In this document: positions 1-12,988 of the stretch, piece after piece
Numbering within the stretch: position 1 is the stretch's first letter
Layout of the letters: each line of letters begins with the position of its first letter
Assembly (NCBI GenBank): GCA_000934455.1
Contig: KN884542.1
Location: forward strand, 33,182 to 77,357
From: Apostichopus parvimensis
Taxonomy: Eukaryota; Echinodermata; Holothuroidea; Aspidochirotida; Stichopodidae
Length of the DNA stretch: 44,176 nt
Direction: 5' to 3'
The notes under the pieces: generated by a model
Database searches by the model: none
What the model saw: the letters and a program-made list of their open reading frames with translations, nothing else
Told to the model about the DNA's origin: nothing
Position numbers and translations under genes: made by a program

Positions 1-3000
1 ATATATGTTTGCGGACATGATATAACCAGCTAGGCTATATGAACACTGATTGTCTGTCCAGAGATGCAAAACCAGTTATAGAAGGAAGTTCGCCATGCCA
101 CTGTAGGCTTTTGGCCACCTGTATGGAACAATGCTAGTCCTGCTTGGGTGACATATTTTTGCCTTTCTCTAAGAGAACAATCATGATGCTAACCAACTCG
201 AAACCATTTGTGAATCCTCAAGCCGAATCTCAAAAGAGTGATTTATATTTATATATATGTCTATGCAGGCACAGCCAACAATCCCAAATATAATATCCAT
301 CTGGTTTTCTTATAAACCCAATAATGGCAGTTCTGCAACAGTGTCGAACAATGCACCAATTAGCAAAACTTGTTGATATCACAAACCACAACACCGCTAA
401 ATATAGATTGTTTTTAACCGGAGCTAGAAGCAGCAGGTTTTGAGATTAGTTTACCAAATTTCTGACAATTTATATAAACTCAAACGGAGATTAAAGTAAA
501 AAAGGCCCTGAGAGATGAGGCAGATAAAGGAAATGGAAAAACTTGATGTTTGTTTGTTGGTAAGCAATTTTTTTTTTTTACCTTTGTACCATATCTGGAG
601 GTAAATGCTGATAAACCTTCAATTCTCAATGAAATAAATAACTAAATTAATAATAATAATTCATCTAATTAAATCCACCAACTCGAAAACATTTTTTACT
701 ATAAAAAGCCAACGGAAGGTTGACTATTGATATTTTTTCCGCTTTTCCATTTTTTGACGTTCAACATTCAAATCCATTTCATGTAGCCCAGAGAACGAGA
801 TTCCTTTTCTCTTAACCCTTGCCATCTTTCACTGGTTCGAGAAAAACCTTTTACTCAGAAACGAAAAAAACCTTTGTGAAGTGATGATCTCATCAAAAAG
901 GCTTTTTTTAAAAAAAAAATTATTCCCATACCCCAAAAGCAAAAAAATGTTGCCCTCCAGACAAGTGATCTTTCTAAAATCAATTTACAGAGCTTAGAGA
1001 ACCATAAATTGTTTCCTTCTCTCACCTCAATCTTACAAAAAGTAGTCGGTTTATGGAATAACGGATTTTACCACGGCTCCCCAAACTGGGTCACGGTGGA
1101 TAGAAACGTTGCTCTAAGCAGGTTATGAATTATTCCATTCCCTCTAGGACTTGAGAGAGAAATATTATTTCTCTAATTGTCAAAGGCTTTCAACAACTCC
1201 CATCGTTGGAACTTTCCGTGAACTCAAATTTCTTTTTTGTGCCATGCAACACCTTAAACAGTCCTTCATTGCCAATTTATATGTCTTAGAAAATGGTGTT
1301 TCGGAAATGTAAATAACAACAGGTGATCGTATGCAAATGGTATTCTAACCTCAAGTCCTAGTATATTTGAGTCAATTTAATTCGGATTACAGATACGAAA
1401 AAAGTACAGTCGCTTCTCGTGGAAAAAGTGCTCGCGAGAACGATGCGCTTAATACATTCGGTCCGGGTATTATTCTCAGATCTTCGAGTTAATAAATTAA
1501 TGGAAAGTTGGCTATTGGAACGAGCCCCTACCTTTCAGAAGAGAAGGCATTATAAATGCCTATTATGACATCAATTAACGCATTGGCTGTGGGGATGAAT
1601 GAGGGGATGCGTATAAATTTCACAAGAACCAACGACAGCAAAACACTAAGAGAGAAACAGGTGTGTAGCGAGCTGTCAAAAGTACTTGCCAAATAACAAG
1701 GGTCAATATTAAGACATATGACATAATTTGGTATAAAATGTGACAAATGATCTCCTTTGAAGAAAGGTGCACTGAAACACTTCTTATGGGATGTACGTTC
1801 ATCACTGCACATGAATTTATATACAATTAAGACTGTTGTAATAATTAGCCTAAGAGCACAGTTATATAGGTAAGACTATGCTTGTTAAACACATGTCAGC
1901 TAATCTAAGTGGCACTATCAACTTGATATATGGTCCAAATATAATAAGTCTCCCTTCCTTCCCACTTAGGTGACACAATACCATATAACAATTTTTAGAT
2001 CATATGAATCGATATAAGACCAGTCCAAAATATGATGGGAAAATGATATGTTATCTATTTTCACATCAGATGTTAAGAAATCAACAAGCACTGACCACTC
2101 TTCAGCAAATAAATTATCAAGGGTAAGGTAGGGGGAAATTGTTAAAATCGAGTGATGACCGGGGGGGGGAGTGGGATTGGGGAGAGCACATGCCCCTCAA
2201 ACTTCCCCAGTTGTTTTTTCCAAATAGCTCACATTTATACTTGTTCAAGGGGAACGAAGCTCCTCCCCTCGGACCCTTCCTAAGGGATGGAAATCACCCC
2301 AAACCACCACCCCCCTCCAACCCCCCCCATCCCCCAATCAAAAAGCTCATAAGTTCAATCTGATAGATCAACCAGACAAGTTGTTCAATACAACTTTCTT
2401 GCATGGTCATGAATACGGAATACGATTATATCATATTTTTCATCGGAAAAAGTTGCAAATCCTACAAAAGATGAGATTCAAAAGTTGCCGTAGAGTAAGC
2501 ACGCATATATGACGTCACGGTTTGGACGAAAGACTTCTGAAATCTCCTGTTTATACACTTTGTAGCATGCCTGCAAGTATTAAGAACATACTCTCAGCAT
2601 TCAAGTCCCACTCATTCTTCCACCATGAAAATAAATTATTAATATCTTTATCATTTTGCCTTAATTCTCATCTTTCATATAATTTAAATCATTCCACTTA
2701 TAAAAGGGCTATAGGATGTCCATGGAATTCACAGCAGGTTTACTTCCCATCTTTCGTGCACTACTCCCGAAAACTTTCATAATATATAGATATATCTATA
2801 GCGAGATTCGCATAGTTCTAGCCGATCAAATCAAACGTCGACAATATCGGAGAGGCACACGAAAAAAGTTTGAGATGCAAATGTATACCTTTTGCGATGT
2901 CTGTGAATAATAAACAACAAGTTTGCTTGTACATATAACACCATTACAAAAGTCACCTGCATAATTCAGGAACCCCTTAAGGGTACGGGTGGAAAAAAGA

Positions 3001-5740
3001 CTTAAGCAAAAATATCAGTTATTCTCGCGTAAGCCCATGACAATACTGATAAACCCCGAGTTGACGAATCGAGCTCGCTATCTGAGTGTTAAAAGAACTG
3101 CTCGAGATTCACGCGAGCCCCCATCCCATGAATACATCAACAGAAATTATCAGGAATGGTGCATCTCTCAAATTACCTTTCCTTTATTACTTAGTCCAAA
3201 CCTAACACAGAACAACTTGTTAAGACTAGTAAAGAAAAAAAAAAATACTTCTGGGTATTTCCTGTTCTTATTTTATTAGTTTTTTTTTTCTTTTTACTCT
3301 ATTAACCAATGGGTTCATGCATAATGGCACAAGAAAGGAAAACGAGATCAACAAACATCAAAGTGTAAAAAAAAAAATATTCGGCAAAGAATGCATGTCG
3401 TGAATAGTCGATGCCCCAAACCGGAAAGAAAATAAATATCTACCTTTCAACAAACTTCCAAAATTAGTTTTTTTTTTTTTTTTTTACATTTGAAATCACC
3501 GATCCTGTTGGGTTCGATGAAATGTCACGAACCAGGAGGAAAAGTATTGTGCTCAGTATGTGTTTGTATATGTAGTTACATGTCATGCAATTATCGTGCA
3601 TAAAATTGCGTGGTTAAAAGAAAAACCACTAACATAGCTAGCTGACATAGAGTAGAATATATCTATGACATTTTTGCAGACTTTCAAAGGTATCACAGAT
3701 CACATACACCTGCACATATCTCTATGCTACAGTTACATCAATTAAACATTAGTCGTATGGAACTTCTCCACCATGCATAAATCATGCGTTGGTCATGCAC
3801 TAGCATCTAACCGTCCATGATTAAATCTAAATCTTTTGTGTTCATCCATCAAAAAGTGAAAACAGGGAAGTCTACACCTGTCCAACAAGCTTGCAAAGAA
3901 CCAGTCAACGAACAAGGGCAATTTGCCTGGTGTACTTACACCGATGGAAAACCCCAACTCCCTACCCAAATGATTACCCAAATTATAACCATATATACTA
4001 CTTTTGCACTGCTGCCAGACATCTCCTTAACCTTCTGAAATGCTGATACAAGTGTTTAGTTTCCTACAAACAAATCATGTTTATTTCATGGAATTTTTAG
4101 GCATGGATTATGCATGATTATATGGCATTAACTCATTACGCTAATCATGCATAAGAACATAACATACTGTAATATAATGACATGATCATGCATTTCAGCG
4201 TGTCCTTCAATTATCAAGTCTGTCTGTCTGTCTGTTTTTGTTTTTACATGAAACACTACATCTCGTTTTGTTACATTCTTCGTGGAGCAAGGTTCATCTC
4301 TTCTCTACAAATCATTGGATCACTGTTGCTTTTCTTCGGGGGGAGGGGTGGGGGGTTTATGTCTATCTCTCCCCACCAAAAAAATCTCTCTTGCATCACA
4401 GAATCGTGGTTCACCAGACAAACATGCACTTCTCTGTATGTAATGTTACTTATGTTTCCCTCTCGGCGACCTTTTCCTTCCGAGGCATTTAAGCAAAATA
4501 ACAAAAGATCATTGCACCCATTCCTAAATTTGGCACTATATTTTTTTTTTTTTACCGGAAAAACTCTTCGATTTGCATTAGCCGGGGTTTTTATCTCCTT
4601 TCTCCTTTTTTTGGAGCTGTTAACCGGGCAGGAGAAATTTATGCCCTCTTAAAACTAAATTTGTCCGGCACCCCTACTTCAAAAAATCGATACATGCGCA
4701 AACTGGCGTGTTGTTTCGAGCCCCTTGGCTATTATGCATGAATGGAGGGGAATTTGACGCAGAGGTGGCTGGAGCGTAACCTGATTGAAAGAGACAGGGA
4801 TGGGAAAAATTAAGGAGATGAGAGAAGCACAGTGTCTGATGGATATATCTGCAAATTAACTGCGAGCCGGGATCTTCATCTCTGACGTACTTCCCTATCT
4901 CAAAACAACCAAACATCACTCATATTTTCTCTTTTCATAAAAGTTTCAGATCTGAATAATGTATATATTGTTCCGATCGCTATCGAGGGAAATAGTTTTA
5001 GCCAATACAGAGTAGAGAGGCCTTAAACCCTCGAGAAGCTTTTCCCAAATGTGTCAAAACATATCATCCCTTTCAGACAAAAGAAGGGGGGGGTTGGGGA
5101 ACGGCCAAAGCCTGTTGCAGCCGTTGTCCTTCGCCGGGCGAGCGCACGTTTTTCGGAGGTGTTTTGTCATTGTCTGAGGGTAACGGCGTGACCTTGAACT
5201 AGTCAATTCGAGGCACTCTGAATCAAGAAGTCACCCTGGCTGACAATCGTTAGAAATTATTGTTTACCTGGGATAAAAAATGAAACATTTCTGTGCAAAC
5301 AAAGTTTTCCTTTCCTTTTATCTGTTTTTTTTTTCCAAATTTTTTTTTTTCCAAAGTTTTTTTTCTTTTCCATATATTCGCTTCTGAGATATGAAATCCG
5401 ATAGGCTGTATGTCAGTACCTTAAGTTACCATGGTAACAAAATACTTTTTTTACCGCACGACTTTTTTTGTTTTTTTGGTAGAAGTCCTCAGCTGTCTTA
5501 ATTAATGATAGTCACACAATTTCTTGCGGCAAATGGTGAAATGCATAAAATAATTCATCCTTCCATCTCGGGGATTGCAAGTAAGCAGTGGATAAAAAGA
5601 TTGGAAAACATTTTGTCAGGAATTTTGTGATTAAAAAGATGCAGAAAGAGTCTCGTGACGGGATGCCACATGAAGGTGAACATGCGTTCATCTCGCAGAT
5701 GTTATGAAAAAGGATTTTAAGTTGCAGCAGATGACATTTA
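1..5740. other. AT-rich non-coding segment with homopolymer runs
   Basis: No supported gene. It contains a T18 run at 3468-3485, G9 at 2161-2169, C-rich sequence at about 2306-2336, a short CTGT microsatellite at 4219-4235, and several overlapping CATGCATGATTAT-like words between 4100 and 4200. The longest open frame (4182-4652, 156 codons, plus) runs through poly-G and poly-T and has no recognisable domain. A modestly CpG-rich patch lies at about 5095-5240. Confidence 0.6.
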
Positions 5741-6370
5741 GGTATACAGTTAGATACAGGTACTCAGTCAGTTACCTATATTAAAGGTAACATGTGAAAC
5801 CTTATGATAGAAGTAACATTGTTACCTCTGTAATATCTAATATTTTAGCCTTTGAAGAAGATCCTGCTAGGATCGAAACGTCAGGCCAACTTACTTTTAC
5901 ACCTTCTCTTACACAGGCTCTCTAGTGGATAAGCGGTTTGCTAACAGTTTTATTTTTATTCTGTAATATCTAAACAGTAGATTTTAGGTACCAGTTATTA
6001 GCTATACTGTCATAAGAAGATACCCTAGAAAAGTATACCATTATATCCTGTATTATATCCTGTATTATATCCCTATATGCAGTACCTACCTTAATATATT
6101 CCTATTCGTACAGTACAGTCATTACCTACCTTTCTTGTATAGCTTGATTTATGTATATAAATGGTAGTTACCTATACTGTACCAACTTGAAAGGTAACCT
6201 TTAGAAGGTTAAGATGATATATTCCTACATATAAGTATAGTACAGGCAGTTACCTACCTTTCTTTTATAGGTAAATTAGCTATGAAAGGTACTTAGTTAC
6301 CTCATTATACTGTACGGGTTTGAAAGGTAACCTGATCCTTTATCATATTGCTGTACGTGCAGTGTATAGA
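5740..6370. repeat. Degenerate ~123-bp repeat family (GTTACCTA / AAGGTAAC words)
   Basis: Two recognisable units start at ATATATTCC, 6094 and 6217 (period 123), with a third diverged start near 6345. Each unit contains a pyrimidine-rich TTACCTACCTTTCTT block, a TAGTTACCT-like word and GAAAGGTAACCT. A similar stretch with GTTACCTATATTAAAGGTAAC lies at about 5770-5790, left of the retroelement insertion. TTACCTA and AAGGTAA are near reverse complements, so each unit could fold into a weak hairpin. No coding potential. Confidence 0.6.
5841..5960 (+). mobile_element. Short (120-bp) retroelement-like insertion with 14-bp target-site duplication
   Basis: The word TCTGTAATATCTAA occurs at 5827-5840 and again at 5960-5973, exactly bounding a 120-bp segment; this is what a target-primed retroelement insertion leaves. 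Inside is TGAAGAAG (5853-5860), a 6-bp hairpin GATCCT/AGGATC (5860-5865 with 5869-5874), then GAAACGTCAGGCC, and an AT-rich tail ending TTTTATTTTTATT. TGAAGAAG-stem-CGAAACGTC motifs resemble the hammerhead-like terminal motifs described for Penelope-like elements (family knowledge). There is no coding sequence, so this would be a heavily 5'-truncated or non-autonomous copy. Class assignment is inference; the insertion event itself is well supported. Confidence 0.7.
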
Positions 6371-7307
6371 AAAGTGTATATAAGTACAGAAAATAAGCTC
6401 CATCAGCAAGCATCTTTCATTTTTTAGCAAATTTTCTCACTCAGTTTTCCTTCCAAAAATATCTTGGATTTGTCACTAAGGAAATGAAAGGTCAAGTACA
6501 GTGTGTGTGATTGCAACCACTTTACAAGAACGGCAAGATTTCATTTCTGAAATTATTTTCATTTGATTCTAGAATCCTACAAGTTCCAGTATTACTGTTT
6601 GCAAAACTTTACCCTTTTTTCTTTTTTTTCTTTTTAATTCTGCTAGCTCCCATCCATTATCTTGATGATGGCAGGGGGGGGGGGGGTTTCTAGAAACTGC
6701 TTCTAGAACTGCTTCAAGGTTTTTCAACGGGTTTTCTAAGATTGATTGAAAATCCCATTAGTGTCATTACAGGGTTTACACTTAAGATATAATTGATAAT
6801 ATGCCACAAGATATTAGCTTAAATCAGGTTACCCAACATCCCAGGGACCAATTCAAATCGCTATGAAAATATAAAGCTGTGAATATCAATCGTGAAATGA
6901 CATTAAAGCTGTTCCATGATGATGATCATGATGCGGCTGCCGGTTAGTGGTGATGGAGCAATCACGGTCTCAATTAATCGACCGCATTATAACGAGTAGC
7001 CGAAAAAAACCTCCGATCACTGCCTTATACCTGGTTGTGTTTCTTTACTATTAGTGTGACCTCACACATTACTGAAAAACTTTAAAAAGGCATGGGTTCG
7101 AGGCCCTGAAACAGTACAGTAGATGAACAGCCGGCACGGGCCAGAAATATGTAAATACCATATCACCATGGAAGTATACACTTACAGTTTGCCAAAAAAT
7201 TTCAAGAATTCTACTTACAGGCTTCCCACAGCAGAATCGCAGGGATAGCTAATTTACTTTCAATCTCTCTTGTTTATTTTCAATTGTTTATGATACCACT
7301 GTCAGTT

Positions 7308-7359
7308 TTCCATTGTTCATTTCCATTGTTCATTTCCATTGTTCATTTCCATTGTTCAT
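7308..7359. repeat. 13-bp tandem repeat, 4 copies
   Basis: Four exact copies of TTCCATTGTTCAT in a row. A small minisatellite with no divergence between copies, so recent. Confidence 0.9.
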
Positions 7360-7575
7360 TTACTTATCATCCTCGTTGGTTACTTCTATATAACGGCAAC
7401 ACCATTTATATAAGGTGACAATACCAGTCACATGACCTGCTTTCAACATGTTTTTCTCTAACCAGAGAGAGAATGAAAGAGAAATAAAACTGTTAACAAA
7501 CTCCTTATCTATTACAACAAATCCTAGGCAGGTTAATTAACATATAAAAATGGGAGTGGAGATTTGGGGGGGGGG

Positions 7576-7611
7576 GGCTTGACATTGTGATCCTAGCAGG
7601 ATCTTCTTCAC
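7576..7611 (-). mobile_element. Diverged copy of the TGAAGAAG-hairpin motif, minus strand
   Basis: On the minus strand from 7610: TGAAGAAG, then the same hairpin GATCCTGCTAGGATC, then CACAATGTCAAGCC. Against the 5.85-kb copy, the differences fall mostly at former CpG sites (CGAAACG to CACAATG), the pattern expected from an aged repeat copy. It abuts a G12 run (7566-7577). Confidence 0.65.
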
Positions 7612-7678
7612 AGAAGCATATAATGAGCACACAGGATTATAACTATCAGTAGCATGAACACACCTCCAGTTTGCGTAC

Positions 7679-7730
7679 GTGTGAACGCTTTGTCAGGATC
7701 GAAACATCAGGCCATCTAACTTTCGTACGA
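7679..7730 (+). mobile_element. Second diverged copy of the same element end, plus strand
   Basis: GTCAGGATCGAAACATCAGGCCATC is followed by TAACTTTCGTAC. This parallels AGGATCGAAACGTCAGGCCAACTTACTTTTAC of the 5.85-kb insertion. The 5' half of the hairpin is degraded. Together with the minus-strand copy at 7576-7611 it forms an inverted pair of element ends about 70 bp apart. The 83-codon minus open frame over this region (7646-7897) is antisense to the repeat and is not called as a gene. Confidence 0.5.
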
Positions 7731-10700
7731 TTCTTCGTTTCTTCTTTCAAATTCTGAAAGAGAACGTGCCGCACAGAACAGTCGTTCTCTGTTTCAAACA
7801 AAACGTCCTCCTTGCAGATCTTCCAAGCCTTGTTTTCTCCTTCTGAAACTATCTTTTGGGAGGTAATTTCTAACTCTATAAAGGTATGCATGATCATCCC
7901 CCCAAAACATTAATGTATAATATCCTAATTAATCTACCTGAAGAAAAATTTTCCTTAATCCATCAAAACGAATTAATAATTGATAACGGCATTCTCAGTA
8001 ACGATCTAGAAATCGATCAGTCAAAATTGAAATGCGAGAAACAATGGGCAAAATTAATGAATGAATATATATGTTGCTATGGAATAAGTAAAGTAAGAAT
8101 TCCTAATTTATGTACCCATCTCAAAATCATTCCAAAATGAAAGGAAAAAAAAAAACATGTATAAAGTTATGACTATAGGTTGCTATGAAAAGTTTGAAGA
8201 AAATTATAATATTTCTAATTATGTTCCTGTCTCAAAATCTTTCTAAAATGTAAGAAAAAATGTCAAAAGAAAAAAAATTGAGGATATAGGTCGACACAAA
8301 AGACGAAAGTTAAGAACCCCTCGTTTACGTACCCATCTCAAAGTGCTTGGCAAAGAAATTAAGCTCCAGGGGAAAATGGAGAAAATTAAAGGGAGAATAA
8401 ATACAAATGTATTTTATAACGGGGGAGTAGGATAGTAACAGGAAATGTGCTAGAGAGTTTAATGGGGTATGCGGAATTTTTAAATCCCCAAATTTTGGGC
8501 ATTAAAAGCTAAGTCATGCAGTAATTTTATCAATTTGTTTTCAAATGTCTGTGACACGACATCTTTTCGGAGCGAATTTTGTCGACACACTTTACTAGAT
8601 CATTCTAAGCATGTAACGAGAGTGAGAGTGGAAGTTGTTATGAGGGGACAGGTAATTAACAAAACAAAGTCAATTAGTGTGCGGAGGTGCATGTTCATGT
8701 ATCACTCCACGTTTTTTGGATTTCACATCTTGTCGTTTTTTTTTCAATTTTTTTTTTTATAATTCCATGTCCCTTGCCAATTACCTCTCAAGAGTTCCTT
8801 AGTTGTACTGTCCCTTTAAATGTTAATCAGTGTAAATAATGACCTCTTTTTTGTATACACAACTAACACAGTTTCCCTTTAAACCCGACAGACAGTATCC
8901 ACAACAAAACTATCCTTTTTTATAAAACTGCATGAATCAAATAAATAATGATTCTGCTCTCCCGTTCCTCACGACCATTATTGATCCCACCCCACCGCCC
9001 CGAAAAATTTCATCATATTTCCAATTAATCACTTTCATCAATCTAGCTAACCTTTTGGTGTCCTAAAGTTACCAGTTATGAAGCCAGAGGGGCCTGATGA
9101 CTCTCTTTGAAATCACGTCGTCGGGACAAACCCGAAAGGGCCGTTATCCAAACGGTGTGTGCAACCGTTTCGATATAAATATTACCAAACTAGAGGTTTT
9201 TAACTTTCTTGAAAATATCCAAATATGATCTTGAGGGCTGTTAATTGACTTTATCTATTGCACACCCTTGTAACCCCTCAGAGGGGAAATTGTAAACTTT
9301 TAATCCATCATTTTGCCTTCATCTACTAAAATGCCGGCCCCAGCATGGTATATTAATTTAAATTTTTATCACTTTTTTTTACTCTTTTCCTCTCTGCTTT
9401 CCTTTTCCCTCCCGTTTTCCAAAGTTGCGTTTAACTTCCCTGAATTTCCCCCCATATCATGCTGATATATTTATATACTGTATACAGATTTTATTATTTT
9501 TTAAAGCTGAATTCTCTAAGGTAAATCCAGAAACTTTGGAAACCACAGCATAATTTAACAATTTTTAGCAAACACAACTTAAAACACTTACTTTTCAACA
9601 GAGCTTATTTTCACTGGAACATTGCCCTACGAACAACTCTGACATAATTTTTTAGTGGATCTAAATGGACAGTTTTTTCTTTCACTTTTTATGTTTGCTT
9701 TGCAAATAATCCACCTGTTGGTTATGCATACTCTCCTTCAGGTCTTTCGCCCACCATTGAAGCAAACATTTTATTAGACTGGATAGAATTTATAATCCAC
9801 ACTTACAGATAACATAAAAGTAAATACCGCCCTCTATTTATAATTCTTTCACTTTCAAGGTTCTGGTACTTCTGGTGAGAATAGACACCACTCACTCATC
9901 ACAAAATGTCCCAAATAGGGGGGAGGGGGTGGGGGGGGGGGATTTTACATATGACTATCCTAATAACTCAAGAATTTTTTTAAGTAAGAAAGAATATCTG
10001 GAATAGGGTGAACAAAACTTTTAAGTTGAAAATCAATCCATTCTGATCAAAGAAGCAGGTGAAAAAATGTTTCATATTCACCTAGTCATTGTTTCGGTTT
10101 CACAATAAAGAGGGTTGACCATGTTCCATCTTTCTACTATTCACTTTGTTTTTAATTACCCTTTTTAGTACTTTTGACATATTTGCTAATTATTTTTTAT
10201 TAACAAATATTTGAAATAATTTCTAAACCTAATTGTTTTTTAACCATTCCCCCCCCCCCCCCCTTGCCATCTATTTCATGTTATAAAAATAGTGTCATCA
10301 ATGTTCAGTTTCATTTCCCAAAGATGTAACTCCCTTCGATCGAGGAAGACATCCATTTTGAATAAAATAATCATAACATCTATGTACAGCAGATAGGAAG
10401 TGAAAAGAACCGCTTTAAAACTTCAACTTCAAAATCAGTCAAAAGGGAGAAAAAAGATGGAAAGATTAGGAGATGAAGAAGAGGAGGTTTTAATTCATCC
10501 TCTCGTCCCTCCTAACTATTCATTTCCACTTTAAGAACCAAATCACAGTAAATCACGAACGACAAAGCAGATAACATCTGAGTTCACAGTTTCGCGATTT
10601 AAAAATAACCAAGAATTTTCAGTAGCAGAGACAAAAATCCATTCCAACCCACTCGGTCGTAAAAGTTATCCAATCACTATCGGTGTGCATAGTTTTGCGT

Positions 10701-11591
10701 ATATAAATATACTGACAACTAACATATTTACATCATGATCTTTTAAAATACAAGGCTTTTACAGAGTTCATCCACGCAAGGGAGAGAGTAGCTTCGGAAA
10801 AAGAAATAGAATTAGGGTGTATATATTCTATCCAAGCATGATATTACTCATAATCCACCTCCATCCCTCCCCTCCCCATCCCCCCTTGGAAGATGGAATC
10901 CCCTAACCTGAAAAAAAACACAAAAAAAATACACATGTAACCTTCACTTTCCATTATCCAGTTTCCACCTCGACGACGCTAATACACGTACCAGAAGGAA
11001 CAGATGAGACAAAAGTTAATTAAAGGCGTGATAAAAGAAGACTTAATTTTTCACACATCTTCTCCTCTTCCTCCCTTGAATTTGAAGTTTTTTTGTTAGT
11101 ACCTGTGCAAAGGCTTTTAACCACTCCTTTCCTTGTATTAAAAGGGAAGTAATTTTTTTTCATCTTTTTTTTTTTCTCTTCTTATATTCGAGCGAAGGTC
11201 TCTCCGCGTCAAATTGGGTGAGCTGGCACGTAACGCAAACTGCAAAAAATTTGTTTGTACAAGCGGAGATGAACGCTAATCCAACAAGACTGTGAGGATG
11301 TCGTCGGTGAGCAAAAAATACTTCCAGGGGTGTTTAGAAGATGCCAAGATGAAAAATGGGGCACTTGCACATGGCAGTTTAGGGAGAGAGAAATATCACA
11401 TTTAAAGCGGTGTATAGTTTGTATAAAGACACTCTGGATAGAGAGATTCATATGGTAGGGAAGATCAAAATTGAGGTGCGAAGTAATCGTACCTCCTATC
11501 GGCTTATCCTACATGATCAAGCTTACATAATGTGCTGTTGTTTCAGAGCTGTAATTTTCTTTATGTGACGGGTGATTAAATTTACAGCACA

Positions 11592-11700
11592 GTCAATTTG
11601 CCGGTAATAATGGTGACTGCAAGTCAATTTTGCCGGTTATAATGGTGACTGATATTGATATAAATCATTCATGTCAATTTTGCCGGTTATAACTGTGACT
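11592..11700. repeat. 28-bp unit present three times
   Basis: GTCAATTTTGCCGGTTATAA followed by TGGTGACT occurs at 11592-11618 (one base shorter), 11623-11650 and 11673-11700. The last copy reads CTGTGACT. The first two are nearly adjacent, the third lies 22 bp further on. No coding role seen. Confidence 0.85.
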
Positions 11701-11822
11701 ATGGTGCAAATGTGATTGAAGAAAATTGATTGACCGAGATGAACACCTGCAAAACGGAAACATGCATACCTCTCCCAACCCCCCAACGCCCCTCTCCCTT
11801 CCCCAATATTCAATGATCCTGG

Positions 11823-11962
11823 GTAGAGAATGGTCTCTCATTGTAGAGTATGGTCTTTCATTGTAGAGAATGGTCTTTCATTGTAGAGAATGGTCTTTCA
11901 TTGTAGAGTACGGTCTTTCATTGTAGAGAATGGTCCCTCATTGTAGAGAATGGTCTCTCATT
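11823..11962. repeat. 20-bp minisatellite, 7 copies
   Basis: Unit TGGTCTTTCATTGTAGAGAA repeats with exact 20-bp spacing at 11831, 11851, 11871, 11891, 11911, 11931 and 11951. Variation is limited to TCT/TTT/CCT after TGG and GAA/GTA/GTAC at the unit junction. Confidence 0.95.
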
Positions 11963-12988
11963 AAGGATGTTAACACTAACTGCATCAAAATGTCACAAAC
12001 CAAATTGATATGGTTATGTAACAAAAATATAATGTTGCAACAATTTGCATATATAAGCACCTTTAATTACACCAAAATACAGTGTTAAATAAAAAGTTCT
12101 ACATCTTCAGTAAATCTCGTACACCACTCTTTAAGAGAAAAAACCCTGCATACTGGCCTGTGAATTATGCATTGGGACAGACTAACTTATACTGTATTTC
12201 CTACCATTTGGAGAAAAAAAACAAAATCTGATTTTCTACATATTCTAGCATTTGTTCCAGGGGACTTGCTTTCTCGATTATTCAAGAGTATCTTGCATGC
12301 AAAAAAACTTGGATTCAAAATATAATGAAACACGACCCTAGATTAATGGGGGGGGGATTCCTTTTCCAACAATGTTCACATGAAAGACTTCAAAATATGT
12401 ATTTGTTCATGTTGCAGTTCTTGTTTTCCAACATTTTTTTCTTTCTTTTTTAATTCCTACGTTCTCGAAACGAAATTTGCCGTTCTTTAAATAAGAACAC
12501 CTCGAGCAAATTTATTCTAATTCGGAGCCGAGTAATCTTTTGGATCGGTTGAGAAACTACGTTCCATCTGTCAGTCGTTGACTTATTTACCATTTTTTTT
12601 CTTCTTTTTTTTTCTCGACGAGAGGTTCATTGGAAAAAAGTCTGCCAGGAAACCCTCAATCTAAAACTCATTTCCCTTCCAAGGGCTTTGACCACTAAGT
12701 CCTTACCCATCTTACCTGTCTAATTAAGAAATGATGTATTACTCATTTAATTATGGAATATTTCATCATACATCATCATTATTTGCTGTAAAATTACAAA
12801 TCATGGGAGTATATGTGGCAATTAACAGTAAACCCAGAATGCCATATGGCATTGTTGGCAATGCACACAGCAGGGTGCTGTATGCTATGCGTGTAAGCTT
12901 ATGATATACAGTAACAAGGATAAGATTCTGCAAAGAGTCTGTTACACTAAATGCCTAATTGTCATGCTTTATCTAGATAGTCAAAGAG
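11963..12988. other. AT-rich non-coding segment
   Basis: No open frame or repeat of note; G8 at about 12350 and T runs at about 12590-12615 are the only low-complexity features. I see nothing else in it. Confidence 0.5.

Larger units (their letters stand above)
6371..11590. other. AT-rich non-coding segment
   Basis: Apart from the repeats listed separately, I see no supported gene. It holds homopolymers: G13 at 6674-6686, a G-rich stretch at 9918-9941, C15 at 10249-10263. A tRNA B-box-like word GGGTTCGAGGCCC at about 7092-7104 lacks a convincing A-box or cloverleaf. Short open frames (7886-8140 plus, 11209-11451 minus) have no recognisable domain. Confidence 0.55.

Noticed and set aside
2139-2363. 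74-codon plus-strand frame ending in a proline-rich tail
   Set aside because: The proline run is a translation of poly-C sequence; no homology or splice evidence.
3793-4038. Overlapping plus and minus frames with a minus-strand GTAAGT donor-like site near 3937
   Set aside because: Neither peptide resembles plexin or another known family, and no paired acceptor gives an exon-like GC or codon pattern.
4182-4652. 156-codon plus-strand open frame, the longest in the window without Ns
   Set aside because: It crosses poly-G and poly-T runs, giving Gly- and Phe-rich tracts, and shows no domain, splice framing or plausible codon use.
7085-7110. tRNA or SINE B-box-like GGGTTCGAGGCCC
   Set aside because: No matching A box at the right distance, no acceptor stem or cloverleaf, and no tail or target-site duplication found.
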